Made by a program: the position numbers and the translations under genes
In this document: piece by piece, positions 53,873 through 63,082 of the stretch
How positions within the stretch are numbered: position 1 is the first letter of the stretch
How the letters are laid out: each line of letters begins with the position of its first letter
The notes under the pieces: model-generated
The model's input: the letters and a program-made list of their open reading frames with translations, nothing else
Told to the model about the DNA's origin: nothing
Database searches by the model: none
From: Acidobacteria bacterium UBA2161
GTDB lineage: Bacteria; Acidobacteriota; Vicinamibacteria; Vicinamibacterales; UBA823
Direction: 5' to 3'
NCBI GenBank assembly: GCA_002328835.1
Contig: DCWN01000017.1
Coordinates: 277,518 to 341,517 of the forward strand
Length of the DNA: 64,000 nt

Positions 53873-54294
53873 GCGCGCAGCGGGCGGCCGTCCTTCAGAC
53901 GCTGAGCGCAATCCCGTCCGACAAGCACCAGTATCGCTACGCGCCCGACAAGTGGTCGGTCATGGAGATGCTACGCCACGTGATCGACACCGAGTGGGTC
54001 TTCTCGTTCCGGGCCCTCTGGATTGCGCGTGCCGACCAGAGCCCGCTCCCCGACATGGATCAGGCGGCGTTCGTCGCCAACACCGACGTCAGCAACCAAC
54101 GTCTCGACGAATGGATTGAGGAGTTCGCGGATCTGCGAAGCGCGAACCTCAGGTTGTTCGGCAGTTTCGACGAGGAGGTCTTCTCGCGGATCGGCACGTC
54201 GTCGGGCAACCGGACCACCGTGCGCGCGCTCGTCTGGATCTCCGCCGGCCACGTCGCGCACCACCTCGACATCCTGCGCGATCGGTATCTCTAG
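53839..54294 (+). pseudogene. Headless DinB-family protein joined to the NarG fragment
   Basis: From LPDGDILETLSAQ onward the sequence is a DinB/YfiT four-helix protein: YAPDKWSVMEMLRHVIDTEWVFSFRAL, LDEWIEEFADLRSANLRLF, and GNRTTVRALVWISAGHVAHHLDIL with the metal His residues (H in RHVID and HVAHHLD). About 25 N-terminal residues of the family, including its start, are missing. The only nearby in-frame start is TTG 53869, which overlaps the NarG-frame stop as TTGA; reinitiation there would give 141 residues with most of the fold intact. Expression is therefore possible. DinB proteins are metal-dependent thiol S-transferases or uncharacterised stress proteins. Confidence 0.78.
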
Positions 54295-54353
54295 GGAAAC
54301 GCGACAGGTATGATGACGGCACGGCGCGCCTCGCCGGCTATGGAATGAGGGAC

Positions 54354-54451
54354 AAGGCGCGCACGGCGCGCCTCGCGGCGTCCGGAGTGGGGCGCTCGGG
54401 GTCCCTGCGTAGGGCGCCGCGTGGGGCTTGGGGCGCAAGGCGCCCCATCTA
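54354..54451. repeat. Dispersed element family A, copy A4
   Basis: The left half repeats copy A2 almost base for base, and the right half repeats copy A3 (GTGGGGCTTGGGGCGCAAGG, then CGCCCCATCTA), so this copy joins both variants. It ends three bases before the ATG of the threonine aldolase gene, taking the place of a ribosome site. Confidence 0.9.
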
Positions 54452-54454
54452 GAC

Positions 54455-55501
54455 ATGATCGACCTGCGGAGTGACACGGTAACGAGGCCGACGGCCGCCA
54501 TGCGGCAGGCCATGGCTGCGGCCGACGTCGGCGACGACGTCTACCGGGACGACCCGACCGTCCTCGCCCTCGAGCGGCGGACCGCCGAGATCCTCGGCAA
54601 GGACGACGCCGTCTACATGCCCACCGGCACGATGACCAACCAGGTCGCGATCCGGACGCACACCGAGCCGGGCGATCAGATCTTGATCGACGTGAACGCC
54701 CACGTGGCGCGCCCGGAAGCCGGCGGACCGGCCGCGCTGTCGGGCGTGATGACGAAGGGCTTGCCCGGGGTGCACGGCGTGTTCACGGCCGACGACGTGC
54801 ACGCCGCCGCGACGCCCGTGCATCCGTTCACGCCGGCGACGTTGCTGCCGCCCACCCGCCTGCTCTGCATCGAGAACACTCACAACGGTGGCGGCGGCAC
54901 GATCTGGCCGCTCGAGCGGATCACCGATGTCTGCGACGCGGCCCGCCAGCACGGACTCCGGCTGCACATGGACGGCGCGCGGCTCTGGCACGCATCGGTC
55001 GCCATGGGCATCTCGGAGCGCGAGTACGCCGCGCCGTTCGACACGGTCAGCGTCTGCTTCTCGAAGGGCCTCGGGGCACCGGTCGGGTCGGCGCTGGCCG
55101 GGTCGTCCGAGTTGGTCGCCCGCGCCCGGCGGTTCAAGGCGATGTTCGGTGGCGGGTTTCGGCAGGCCGGCGTCGTCGCGGCCGGCGCGCTGCACGCGCT
55201 GGAGCATCATCGCGCGGGCCTGGCAGCCGATCACTCGAAGGCGACAGCCTTCGCCGAGGGACTGAGCCGCATCCCCGGAATCGAGATCGATTTGGCGCGA
55301 GTCCAGACGAATATCGTCCGCTTCTCGCTGGCGGCGATGCCCTCGGGCACGTTCGTCGAGCGATGCCATGCCGCCGGCCTCCACCTGCTGACCGCGGGCG
55401 CGGACGGCGTTCGAGCGGTGCCCCACGCCGACATCTCGGAGGCGCAGATCGCGGAGGCCCTGGCGATCGCCGGGGCGGTCATGTCGGAGCAGGCCGCGTA
55501 G
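54455..55501 (+). CDS. ltaE: Low-specificity L-threonine aldolase
   Basis: The 348-residue PLP enzyme begins with the family signature IDLRSDTVTRPT and has GDDVYRDDPTV, HMDGARLW and the PLP Lys204 in SVCFSKGLGAP. It cleaves L-threonine and L-allo-threonine to glycine and acetaldehyde. Length is standard. ATG 54455 directly follows repeat A4 and has no Shine-Dalgarno. It converges with the next gene, also a PLP enzyme, with a 13-bp gap. Confidence 0.9.
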   Translation: MIDLRSDTVTRPTAAMRQAMAAADVGDDVYRDDPTVLALERRTAEILGKDDAVYMPTGTMTNQVAIRTHTEPGDQILIDVNAHVARPEAGGPAALSGVMTKGLPGVHGVFTADDVHAAATPVHPFTPATLLPPTRLLCIENTHNGGGGTIWPLERITDVCDAARQHGLRLHMDGARLWHASVAMGISEREYAAPFDTVSVCFSKGLGAPVGSALAGSSELVARARRFKAMFGGGFRQAGVVAAGALHALEHHRAGLAADHSKATAFAEGLSRIPGIEIDLARVQTNIVRFSLAAMPSGTFVERCHAAGLHLLTAGADGVRAVPHADISEAQIAEALAIAGAVMSEQAA

Positions 55502-55514
55502 TCGGCGCCGCGAT

Positions 55515-56528
55515 TCATGCGTCGACCGTCCGGCCCCGCTTGACGAGGTGCCGCTTGATCTCGTCGTGATAGGCGAAGATGGCTGGCGTTCCACCCGAGT
55601 GGATGAAGACGAGCTGCTGCCCCGACGCCCAGCGTCCGGCCGCGTGATCGGCCAGCAGCCCCGAGAACACCTTTCCTGAGTACACCGGGTCGAGCAAGAT
55701 CCCCTCGGTCTCGGCCATCAACATCAGCGCGTCGAGGCACCCTTCCGTCGCGTCGCCGTACTCGCGGCCGATGAACTCGTCGCAGATTTCGTGGGCGCCG
55801 CGCGATCGGGCCGGGTCGCGCCCGAGCAGCTCGCACAGCCCGGCCCACCAGCGCTCGAGGTTCTCGCGGCATTTCTCCAGACGCGCGTTGACGCTCACGC
55901 CAATCACGGACCCGTCGAGGCCACGCTCGCGCAGTGCCAGGAGCATCGACGTGAAGATGCCCCCCGTTCCGAACGGTGTGTAGACCGCGTCGGGCCGGAC
56001 GTTGGCGGCCCCGAGCTGGTCGGCCAGTTCCAGGCCGGCCCGGACGTATCCCAGGCAGCTCGTCGGCGTCGTGCCGCTGACGGGGATGTAGTAGGGCCGC
56101 TCTCCCACGGCCCGCAACTCGTCGCACAGGGCGAGGGCGTGCTTCTCGAGATCCCAGTGGTCTGCCGTCTCGACGAAGCGGACGTCGGCCCCCATCAGGT
56201 AGACCGTCAGCAGGTTTGCCTGAAAGGCCTGATACCGGTCGCGGCTGAGAACGAGCGCGCACTTCATGCCGAGCTTGCGCGCGGCCGCCGTGGTCAGCCT
56301 CGCGTGGTTGCTTTGCGTGCTGCCGCACGTCACGAGAATGCTGGCGTCGGCGGCAACCGCCTTCGCCGCTTCGTACTCCAGCTTCCGCGGTTTGTCGCCG
56401 CCGAGCGCCAGATCGGTGAGGTCCTCCCGCTTGATGCGGAGATCTAGATCGAGCCGCCGGCTCAGGTGCTCCAGCCGCACGAGCGGTGTCGCGGTTCGGA
56501 TCAGATCCTGACGGGGGTGTCCAGTCAA
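55515..56528 (-). CDS. D-cysteine desulfhydrase/ACC-deaminase-family PLP enzyme
   Basis: The 337-residue fold-type-II PLP protein starts at TTG 56528. It shows IKREDLTDLALGGDKPRKLEY with the Schiff-base Lys46, TCGSTQSNHARLTTAAA and the phosphate loop TPFGTGGIFTSM. These fit the DcyD/ACC-deaminase family; DcyD releases H2S and pyruvate from D-cysteine, ACC deaminase opens the cyclopropane. The C-terminus, VFIHSGGTPAIFAYHDE, is family-typical. Sequence alone does not decide the substrate; I prefer D-cysteine or a related D-amino acid. The window also holds a DAO homologue for D-amino acids. Confidence 0.82.
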   Translation of the reverse strand: MTGHPRQDLIRTATPLVRLEHLSRRLDLDLRIKREDLTDLALGGDKPRKLEYEAAKAVAADASILVTCGSTQSNHARLTTAAARKLGMKCALVLSRDRYQAFQANLLTVYLMGADVRFVETADHWDLEKHALALCDELRAVGERPYYIPVSGTTPTSCLGYVRAGLELADQLGAANVRPDAVYTPFGTGGIFTSMLLALRERGLDGSVIGVSVNARLEKCRENLERWWAGLCELLGRDPARSRGAHEICDEFIGREYGDATEGCLDALMLMAETEGILLDPVYSGKVFSGLLADHAAGRWASGQQLVFIHSGGTPAIFAYHDEIKRHLVKRGRTVDA

Positions 56529-56662
56529 GCGCCTGGGCGATGGTCAACGAGGAATCGGTCATGAGGTGAACGCAGAGTATAGGCGAACCGCCCCGAGGGT
56601 ACCCGGCACGGTCTACATGTTAGGATGCCAGTCGACCCCAACGCCAACCAGAGGAGAGTCCC

Positions 56663-57505
56663 ATGTGCGCACCGAGTGTGATCGCGGCGGTCGGCCGGTC
56701 GATATCCCGACGGCAGGTTCTGGGTGCGATGGGCGCTGCCTCTCTGGGCGCGGCGTGCGGCGCCGCGCCAGCTGACCCGCCGGTTGATGCCCAGGCCGAG
56801 ACGGGCCGGCCGCGGCCGTACGACCATCTCTTCGACCTGACGCATGTCCTGACGATGTCGATGCCGGTCTATCCGGGCCTGACCCGGCCGCAGATGACCC
56901 AGACTTCGAGCCTCGAGGAGAACGGCGTCTACAACAACGACCTGATGTTCGGGGAGCACACCGGCACGCACCTGGACGCGCCGCTGCACTTCGCCGAGGG
57001 CGGGATGACGACCGATCAGATCCCGGCGGAGAACTTCTTCGCACCGCTGGTGGTCATTTCAATAGCCTCGCGCGCGGCCGATGACCCGGACACGGGCGTC
57101 ACGGTCGACGACGTTCTGGCCTGGGAGACGGCGCACGGCCCGCTGCCACCCGGCGCGTTCGTCGCGATGCTCTCGGGTTGGGGCGATCGGATCGGCGACC
57201 CCGACGCGTTCGCGAACCTCGATGACGACGGCGTCATGCATGCACCGGGCTACACCGGCGAGGCCGCGGCGTTCCTCTGCGAGGAGCGTGACATCGTCGG
57301 CGTCGGCGTGGACGGGTTCAGCCTCGATCTGGGCACCGCCCAGGAATACCCCGCCCACCGCACGTTCCTGCCGGCCGGCAAGTACGGCGTCGAACTGATG
57401 GCCAACCTCGAGACCGTGCCACCGGCTGGCGCGACGCTCATCGTCGGCGCGCCGAAGCACGAGCGCGGTTCGGGCGGCCCGGCGCGGGTCTTTGCCGTCG
57501 TCTAG
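56663..57505 (+). CDS. Exported cyclase/kynurenine-formamidase-like metal hydrolase
   Basis: The 280-residue product carries a Tat signal (SRRQVLGAMG, R16-R17) with a Cys soon after (LGAAC, C32) that may be lipidated. The mature part has the cyclase-family metal motif EHTGTHLDAPLHF (98-110), plus GVGVDGFSLD and PAHRTFLPAG. Kynurenine formamidase and related amidohydrolases belong here. GAGGAG lies about eight bases upstream of ATG. It stands alone, so substrate and pathway remain unknown; periplasmic location argues against a standard kynurenine role. Confidence 0.83.
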   Translation: MCAPSVIAAVGRSISRRQVLGAMGAASLGAACGAAPADPPVDAQAETGRPRPYDHLFDLTHVLTMSMPVYPGLTRPQMTQTSSLEENGVYNNDLMFGEHTGTHLDAPLHFAEGGMTTDQIPAENFFAPLVVISIASRAADDPDTGVTVDDVLAWETAHGPLPPGAFVAMLSGWGDRIGDPDAFANLDDDGVMHAPGYTGEAAAFLCEERDIVGVGVDGFSLDLGTAQEYPAHRTFLPAGKYGVELMANLETVPPAGATLIVGAPKHERGSGGPARVFAVV

Positions 57506-57549
57506 GCGAAGCCGTCCGCGAAGCCAGGGCTGAACGCGCGCCACCTTGC

Positions 57550-58122
57550 CTACGGGCCGGTGTCGCCGACCCAGTCGGCAACGAGCGCGCCCGCACCGTA
57601 TGCGGCCGCGGCCACCGCCACGCCGAGCATAAGCATCTCGATCCCGCTCCACCACCAGCTGTCGGTGGTCACCATCGCCCGCGCCGCACCGACCCCGAAC
57701 AGCACGACGAGGGTCACCGCGCAGGAGGCTTCGAACCGGCCGATCGCCAACTCCGGCGTGAGGTACGGAATCAGCGGGACCGCGCCGACCACGACGAACG
57801 ACACGAACGTCGCCAGGCCGTGCCGGATCGGCTGCGCCTCTTCCTCGGGCCGATTCTGGGCGGCGAGCGCGCTTTCGTGCGATCGGATGCTGAGGTAGTT
57901 GCCGACCCCCATCGACAGCCCGTCGGCAAACAGATTGGCCGCGCCGACCACCAGGACCGCTTTCAGCGACAGCGCGCCGCCGGAGACGCCGGCGACGACG
58001 GCGAACGTCGTGACGATGCCGTCGAGCGCGCCGTAGACCAGGTCGCGGATGTAGTGTTGCGCGATCTCGACGGTGTTCTCGGGTGTCTGATGCCGCGATG
58101 GCGGGCGTGATACTGACGTCAT
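57550..58122 (-). CDS. VIT1/CCC1-family iron or manganese transporter
   Basis: I start at ATG 58122 (GAGG five bases upstream), giving 190 residues; an earlier start at 58164 would overlap the gene before it. The protein has five hydrophobic helices and the opening YIRDLVYGALDGIVTTFAVVAGVSG plus GLSMGVGNYLSIRS, which define the VIT/CCC1 family. These export Fe2+ or Mn2+ from the cytosol. The gene starts 8 bp after the heme-copper-like gene, so they form an operon. The cytosolic metal-binding loop of plant VIT1 is short here. Confidence 0.85.
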   Translation of the reverse strand: MTSVSRPPSRHQTPENTVEIAQHYIRDLVYGALDGIVTTFAVVAGVSGGALSLKAVLVVGAANLFADGLSMGVGNYLSIRSHESALAAQNRPEEEAQPIRHGLATFVSFVVVGAVPLIPYLTPELAIGRFEASCAVTLVVLFGVGAARAMVTTDSWWWSGIEMLMLGVAVAAAAYGAGALVADWVGDTGP

Positions 58123-58129
58123 ACTGACC

Positions 58130-59506
58130 TCACGAGTCGACTGACGGGGACGCTGATGGCGCATCGGCGCCCGACTGCACAGGGATCACTGCCGGCGTTC
58201 TGCGAAACGCGTGGCGCGCCACGACGAAGCCGTTGGCCGCGCTGAGCATCACGCCGACCAACAGCGCTGTCGCGCTGGCCGCAATGAGCGGAATCGATTC
58301 GGCATAGAACCCGCCCGCCAGGCCAGGCACGCCGACGAGCCAGCCGAGAAACGCGCCGCGCTGTGCGCCGCGCGACGGCATCTGATGCGGCGATGGGACG
58401 GGGCCGCGCCAGCCGGAGTCGGCGAACGCCCAGTACCACGCATGTAACGGTAGCAGCCTGGTCTCCATTCCGACGATGAGCTGGCCGAGAAAGCCGAGGA
58501 GCGCGAAGACGCCGTAGACGGTTGCCAGGCGCAGCATAGTCACCGACGGGGACGCGATCGACAGCACGAGCCCGCAGCCGGCGCTCAGCCCGAGATACAC
58601 GACCGCGAGCAGCGCGTGGAGCGAACCGAACTCCGGCACCGGGCGTGCCGGCGGTGCGGGGCGCGAATGACGCTGCATCCAGATCACCTGCGACATGAAG
58701 ACTCCGAGGCCCGCGAGCGTCGCTCCGGCCGATGCCGTCACGAGCGCGCCGACGCCGCTTGCGAGGCCCACGAACAGGCCCAGCGCTCCGGCTTCGAGCA
58801 GGACCGCGCTGGCCACGATCGGCGCGCCGGTTGGCATCGCCGCCGGGAGCACCATCGGGAAGAGCCGGTAGCCGATTCCGACGGCCATCATCGTCGCCCA
58901 TCCGATTCCGGCCAGGTGCGCATGCGCCAGGGCGTGCCGCAGCGAGTCGCCCGGCAGGATGTCGAGCGAGCCGAGCTTGTCGATGCCGGCCGTCAGACCG
59001 AACAGGGCCGCGAGCGTGACGTTGGCGAACGCGAGCACCACGTGGGCCTTGACGGCGGTCTGCACCGGCGCCGCCCAGAGGCTCCGGACGACCCGCGCGC
59101 CGACCCACACGAAGCCGGCGATCACGAGCAGCGCGGAATACGCCATCCCGCTCAGTTCGTCGATCCAGAAGTGCGAAACGATCCCGGAGACACCGACCAC
59201 CGACGACGCCCAGGCCCACGTGTCGCCGCGGCCGGCTGGCAGCGGCGCGCGCAAGGCGAGCGGGCTGACGATGTACAGCGCGCCGAGAATCGATAGGCTG
59301 ATCCACCCCAGCGTCACGAGGTGCACGACCGCCAGCATTCGGGGGTGGTAGTAGAAACCGGCAACGCTGCGTGGATCGACGGCCACCACCGCGACCGCCA
59401 GCGCCAGGAACAGGTGCGCCGCGCCGAAGTACAACCACGGCAAACGGCGCGGCGGCAGGAGATCGGGGGACGCGCCGAACGGAATGGACTTCGGGTCGCC
59501 GGTCAC
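58130..59506 (-). CDS. Polytopic protein related to heme-copper oxidase subunit I / NnrS
   Basis: This 458-residue membrane protein has about twelve hydrophobic helices. Conserved His residues sit as in CcoN/NorB-like or NnrS proteins: YYHPRMLAVVHLVTLGW (about 53-69), LAHAHLAGIGWATMMAVGIGYRLFP (about 192-216) and LLPLHAWYW (about 350). The two HLxxLGW motifs suggest an internal duplication. Copper-ligand HH pairs of true oxidases are not obvious, so it is probably a heme-binding NO-related or assembly protein rather than an oxidase. It is transcribed together with the VIT-type gene. Confidence 0.65.
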   Translation of the reverse strand: MTGDPKSIPFGASPDLLPPRRLPWLYFGAAHLFLALAVAVVAVDPRSVAGFYYHPRMLAVVHLVTLGWISLSILGALYIVSPLALRAPLPAGRGDTWAWASSVVGVSGIVSHFWIDELSGMAYSALLVIAGFVWVGARVVRSLWAAPVQTAVKAHVVLAFANVTLAALFGLTAGIDKLGSLDILPGDSLRHALAHAHLAGIGWATMMAVGIGYRLFPMVLPAAMPTGAPIVASAVLLEAGALGLFVGLASGVGALVTASAGATLAGLGVFMSQVIWMQRHSRPAPPARPVPEFGSLHALLAVVYLGLSAGCGLVLSIASPSVTMLRLATVYGVFALLGFLGQLIVGMETRLLPLHAWYWAFADSGWRGPVPSPHQMPSRGAQRGAFLGWLVGVPGLAGGFYAESIPLIAASATALLVGVMLSAANGFVVARHAFRRTPAVIPVQSGADAPSASPSVDS

Positions 59507-59687
59507 CGGGAGCCTCGCGCCGATCGTACCGGGGTCGGCGATGAAACGCCAGCGCCGCGCGGCGCGTCAGAGGCTACATCGAGCACGATCCGGGTGTCGG
59601 CAGGCCGACCGGGCGACTTGCCGATCTGATACGCTGCCTGGTGCAGCAGCTTTCTTGCGTCAGCAGACAATGGGAGAAGCGTCGAGG

Positions 59688-62600
59688 ATGGCGGTACGCC
59701 TGCGGGCCTGGATAGTCGTGGCGTTGGCGGTCGGCGCCGTGTCGACCGGCTTGGCCCAGACGCACCTCGGGGCGATCCGGGGAACGGTCCTCGACCCGAC
59801 GGGCGCGACGGTCGCCGAGGCGGCGCTGACGGTCGTGCACGTGCCGACCGGCGTGGGGCGGAAGACGACGACCAGTGTCGACGGCGCGTTCGTCCTGACG
59901 CAGCTGCCGCCCGGGAACTACCGGATCGACACCGCGCGCGACGGCTACAAGACCCACGTCAGCCAGACGACGCTGCAGGTCAGTCAGCGGCTGAGTCTAG
60001 AGATCCGGCTCGAGATCGGCGCCATCACCGAGCAGGTCGTGGTCACGGCCGACGCGCTCATCGACCGGGAGTCGGTGGCGCTCACGACCGTCGTCGACAA
60101 CGCCCAGATCGTCCAGCTGCCGCTCGACGGCCGGAACTTCCTCGAGCTGGCCTTGCTCGCGCCCGGCACATCGCCGGCAGCGCAGGGGTCGGCCGCCTCG
60201 GTCCGCGGCGACTTCGCCATGAGCGTCAACGGGGCGCGCGAGGACGCCAACGCCTTCCTCCTCGACGGCGGCTACAACGTCGACCCCAAGCTGAACACGT
60301 CGTCGGTCCGACCGCCCGTCGACGCCATCAAGGAATTCCGGGTCCTGACCAACACCTACGACGCCTCGTTCGGTCGCCACGCCGGCGGCCAGGTCAACGT
60401 GACGACGATGGCCGGTAGCAACCGGTTCTCGGGCATGGCCTACGAGTTCTTCCGCACCCAGGCGCTGAACGCCACCAACGCCTTCGCGCCGTCCGACCAG
60501 CCGGCACCCGACTATCGACGCAGCCAGTTCGGCCTGTCGATCGGCGGTCCGGTGGTGCGGAACCAGACGTTCTTCTTCGCCGACTACGAGGGGCTGCGGC
60601 TCGACGAAGGGATCACGCAGATCGCGAACGTGCCCACGGCGGCCGAGCGGCAGGGCGACTTCTCGGCCAGCCTGCTGCTGCCGCCGACGAATCCGGTCAC
60701 GGGCCAGCGTTTCCCGGGCGACGTGATCCCGGCGCCGTTCGTGGACCCGATCGGCGGAGCGATCGCGAATCTCTACCCGCTGCCGAATCGTGCGGTCCCG
60801 TTCGAGAACCACGTTGACTCGCCGACGCTGCGCGACCGCAACGATCACGTCGACGTCCGCGTCGACCATCTGATCGGCGCCGGGTCGACGCTCATGGCCC
60901 GCTATAGCCTGGGCGACCGACGGCTGTTCGAGCCGTTCTCCGGGCCGGGCTTCGCGGCCGTGCCCGGTTTCGGGTCGGACATCGAGCGCCGTGCGCAGAA
61001 TCTCGTCGTCGGACTTACACAGGTCGTCTCGCCGAGCATCGTCAACGACCTGCGGGTCGTCTACAACCGCGTCTCCGCCGGCGTCTTTCACGAGAACCTC
61101 GGCAACAGCCTGAGTACCGCGGTGGGCTTGCCCGAGCTGTCGGACAACCCGCGCGATTTCGGCTTGAGCTTCATCACGATCACGGGCTACTCGCCGCTCG
61201 GCGACGAGTTCAACAACCCGCAACGGAGCACGACGAACACGGTGCAGCTGCTCGATTCGCTGACCTATGTGCGCGGGCGTCACCTGTTGAAGTTCGGCGC
61301 CGACGCGCTCTTCACGCGACAGGAGGCGTTCCGCGACGTCCAGTCGCGCGGCTTCCTCACATTCTCGAGCCAGCCGAACTTCACCGGCAACGCACTCGCC
61401 GACCTGCTGCTCGGCCTACCGCTCGTCACGGGCGGCGCGCGGCTCGACAACCCGCAGCGGCTACGCACCGAGAGCATCAACCTGTTCGTGCAGGACGAGA
61501 TCAGGCTCGACGACGACCTGACGCTGTCGGCCGGCCTCCGCTACGAGGTGATCTCGCCGCCGGTCGACGTCGAGGACCGCGCCAACGTCTTCGACCCGGT
61601 GTCGGGGACGATCGTGCAGGTGGGCACGGAGGGCGTGCCGCGAAGCGGCTACGCGACCGACACCAATAACGTCGCGCCGCGGGTGGGCCTGGCGTGGGCG
61701 CCGGGCGGCCGCGGTGACACCGTCATCCGAGGCGGATACGGCATCTACTACAACCAGTCGGCCCTGGCGCCGGGCGAAGGGCTCTACTTCAACCCGCCCT
61801 ACTTCGACTTCAACCTGTACTTCCCGCTGCCCGGCTTGCCGCTGACGCTGGCGAATCCGTTCCCCGAGCAGTTCCCGCTGCCGACGCCGCCCTCGGCGCT
61901 GGCGTTCGACCCAGCGCTCAAGACCCCGTGGCTCGAGCAGTGGAGCGTCGGCGTTCAGCGGAAGTTCGGTGGCCGGCGCGCGATCGAGATCGCCTACGTC
62001 GGCTCCAGAGGACACGACCTGTTGACGGCGCGCGACATCAACCAGCCCGAGCCGAGCCCGGTCCCGGTCAACCGACGCCCCGACCCGAGATTCGGCGACA
62101 TCGTCTCGCTCGAGTCCACGGCCAGATCGCGTTATGACGCGCTGCAGGTAACGGCCCAGCAGCGGATGCGCGACGGCCTCACGCTGCACGCCGCGTACAC
62201 ACTCGGCAAGTCGACCGACGACGCCTCGGATTTCTTCACGAGCGCCGGCGACCCGAACTTCCCACAGGACAGCAACAACCCCGGCGCCGACCACGGTCGA
62301 TCGAGCTTCGACGTCCGCCACCGGTTCACGGCCAGCTTCGCCTACGTGCTGCCGTTCGGCGCCGGTCAGCGCTGGGCGTCGGAGGGATGGGCCGCACGGG
62401 TCCTGGGCGACTGGACCATCGCCGGAATCTTCACCGCAGAGAGCGGGGCGCCGTTCACCGTGGCGTTGCTGCCGGAGATCGACAACAGCAACACCGGGCG
62501 CGCCGCGCTCGGGTTCGGCGCGAACGATCGGCCAAGTCTGTCGGGCAACGCCGCGCTGAGGGATCCGTCAGCCGCAGCGTGGTTCGACACCGACGCCTTC

Positions 62601-62864
62601 ACGTTCCCGGCGTTCGGGAGCTTCGGCAACGCCGGGCGCAACATCCTGGACGGACCGGGCTACCAGAACCTCAACCTGGCCGTCCTCAAGCTGGCATCGC
62701 TGAGTGAGGGTGTGAACGTCCAGCTCAGGCTCGAGGCGTTCAACGTCCTGAACCGTGTGAACCTCGGTTTGCCGGACGTGTTTCTCGGCTCGCCGACCTT
62801 CGGCCGGATCCTCACGGCCGGTCCCGCCCGGCGGCTGCAGCTCGGCCTGAAGCTGATTTACTAG
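59688..62864 (+). CDS. Oar-like TonB-dependent receptor with carboxypeptidase-regulatory head
   Basis: ATG 59688 lies ten bases after GGGAGAA and gives a proper signal (AWIVVALAVGAVSTGLAQ); ATG 59670 and a longer frame exist. The 1058-residue protein has an Ig-like carboxypeptidase-regulatory domain (about 28-110: AIRGTVLDPTGATVAEAALTV), a plug (QLPLDGRNFLELALLAPG, EFRVLTNTYDASFGRHAGGQVNV) and a long barrel ending KLIY. This is the acidobacterial Oar-type receptor, thought to import large substrates or glycans. It is one of three TonB receptors here and the longest. Confidence 0.88.
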   Translation: MAVRLRAWIVVALAVGAVSTGLAQTHLGAIRGTVLDPTGATVAEAALTVVHVPTGVGRKTTTSVDGAFVLTQLPPGNYRIDTARDGYKTHVSQTTLQVSQRLSLEIRLEIGAITEQVVVTADALIDRESVALTTVVDNAQIVQLPLDGRNFLELALLAPGTSPAAQGSAASVRGDFAMSVNGAREDANAFLLDGGYNVDPKLNTSSVRPPVDAIKEFRVLTNTYDASFGRHAGGQVNVTTMAGSNRFSGMAYEFFRTQALNATNAFAPSDQPAPDYRRSQFGLSIGGPVVRNQTFFFADYEGLRLDEGITQIANVPTAAERQGDFSASLLLPPTNPVTGQRFPGDVIPAPFVDPIGGAIANLYPLPNRAVPFENHVDSPTLRDRNDHVDVRVDHLIGAGSTLMARYSLGDRRLFEPFSGPGFAAVPGFGSDIERRAQNLVVGLTQVVSPSIVNDLRVVYNRVSAGVFHENLGNSLSTAVGLPELSDNPRDFGLSFITITGYSPLGDEFNNPQRSTTNTVQLLDSLTYVRGRHLLKFGADALFTRQEAFRDVQSRGFLTFSSQPNFTGNALADLLLGLPLVTGGARLDNPQRLRTESINLFVQDEIRLDDDLTLSAGLRYEVISPPVDVEDRANVFDPVSGTIVQVGTEGVPRSGYATDTNNVAPRVGLAWAPGGRGDTVIRGGYGIYYNQSALAPGEGLYFNPPYFDFNLYFPLPGLPLTLANPFPEQFPLPTPPSALAFDPALKTPWLEQWSVGVQRKFGGRRAIEIAYVGSRGHDLLTARDINQPEPSPVPVNRRPDPRFGDIVSLESTARSRYDALQVTAQQRMRDGLTLHAAYTLGKSTDDASDFFTSAGDPNFPQDSNNPGADHGRSSFDVRHRFTASFAYVLPFGAGQRWASEGWAARVLGDWTIAGIFTAESGAPFTVALLPEIDNSNTGRAALGFGANDRPSLSGNAALRDPSAAAWFDTDAFTFPAFGSFGNAGRNILDGPGYQNLNLAVLKLASLSEGVNVQLRLEAFNVLNRVNLGLPDVFLGSPTFGRILTAGPARRLQLGLKLIY

Positions 62865-62985
62865 TAGGGCTTCGCCTGCGGCTCGCCCCTGCAGCCCTGC
62901 TCACTCGCTCCGCTTCGGAGGCCCCAGCATCTCTCTTGGGTCCGCATGAAGGGGCAAGGACTGCCCTACGCAACTGAGGACGATC
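62865..62985. other. Intergenic stretch before repeat A5
   Basis: The first ~110 bases are rich in short inverted repeats (GGGCTTCGCC ... GGCTCGCCC) and look like a degenerate relative of the palindromic elements. No coding frame. Confidence 0.4.
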
Positions 62986-63082
62986 AGAGCGCGCACGGCG
63001 CGCTCCGCGGGCGCCGGCACGGGGTGTCCGGGGTCCCCGTAAGGCGCCCGCGTGGGGCTTGGGGCGCAAGGCACCCCATCTA
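62986..63082. repeat. Dispersed element family A, copy A5
   Basis: It opens with GCGCGCACGGCGCGC and ends with GTGGGGCTTGGGGCGCAAGG followed by CACCCCATCTA (one base differs from A3 and A4, weakening the last hairpin). The terminal CTA at 63080-63082 is the TAG stop codon of the DsbA-like lipoprotein gene on the minus strand. Confidence 0.88.
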
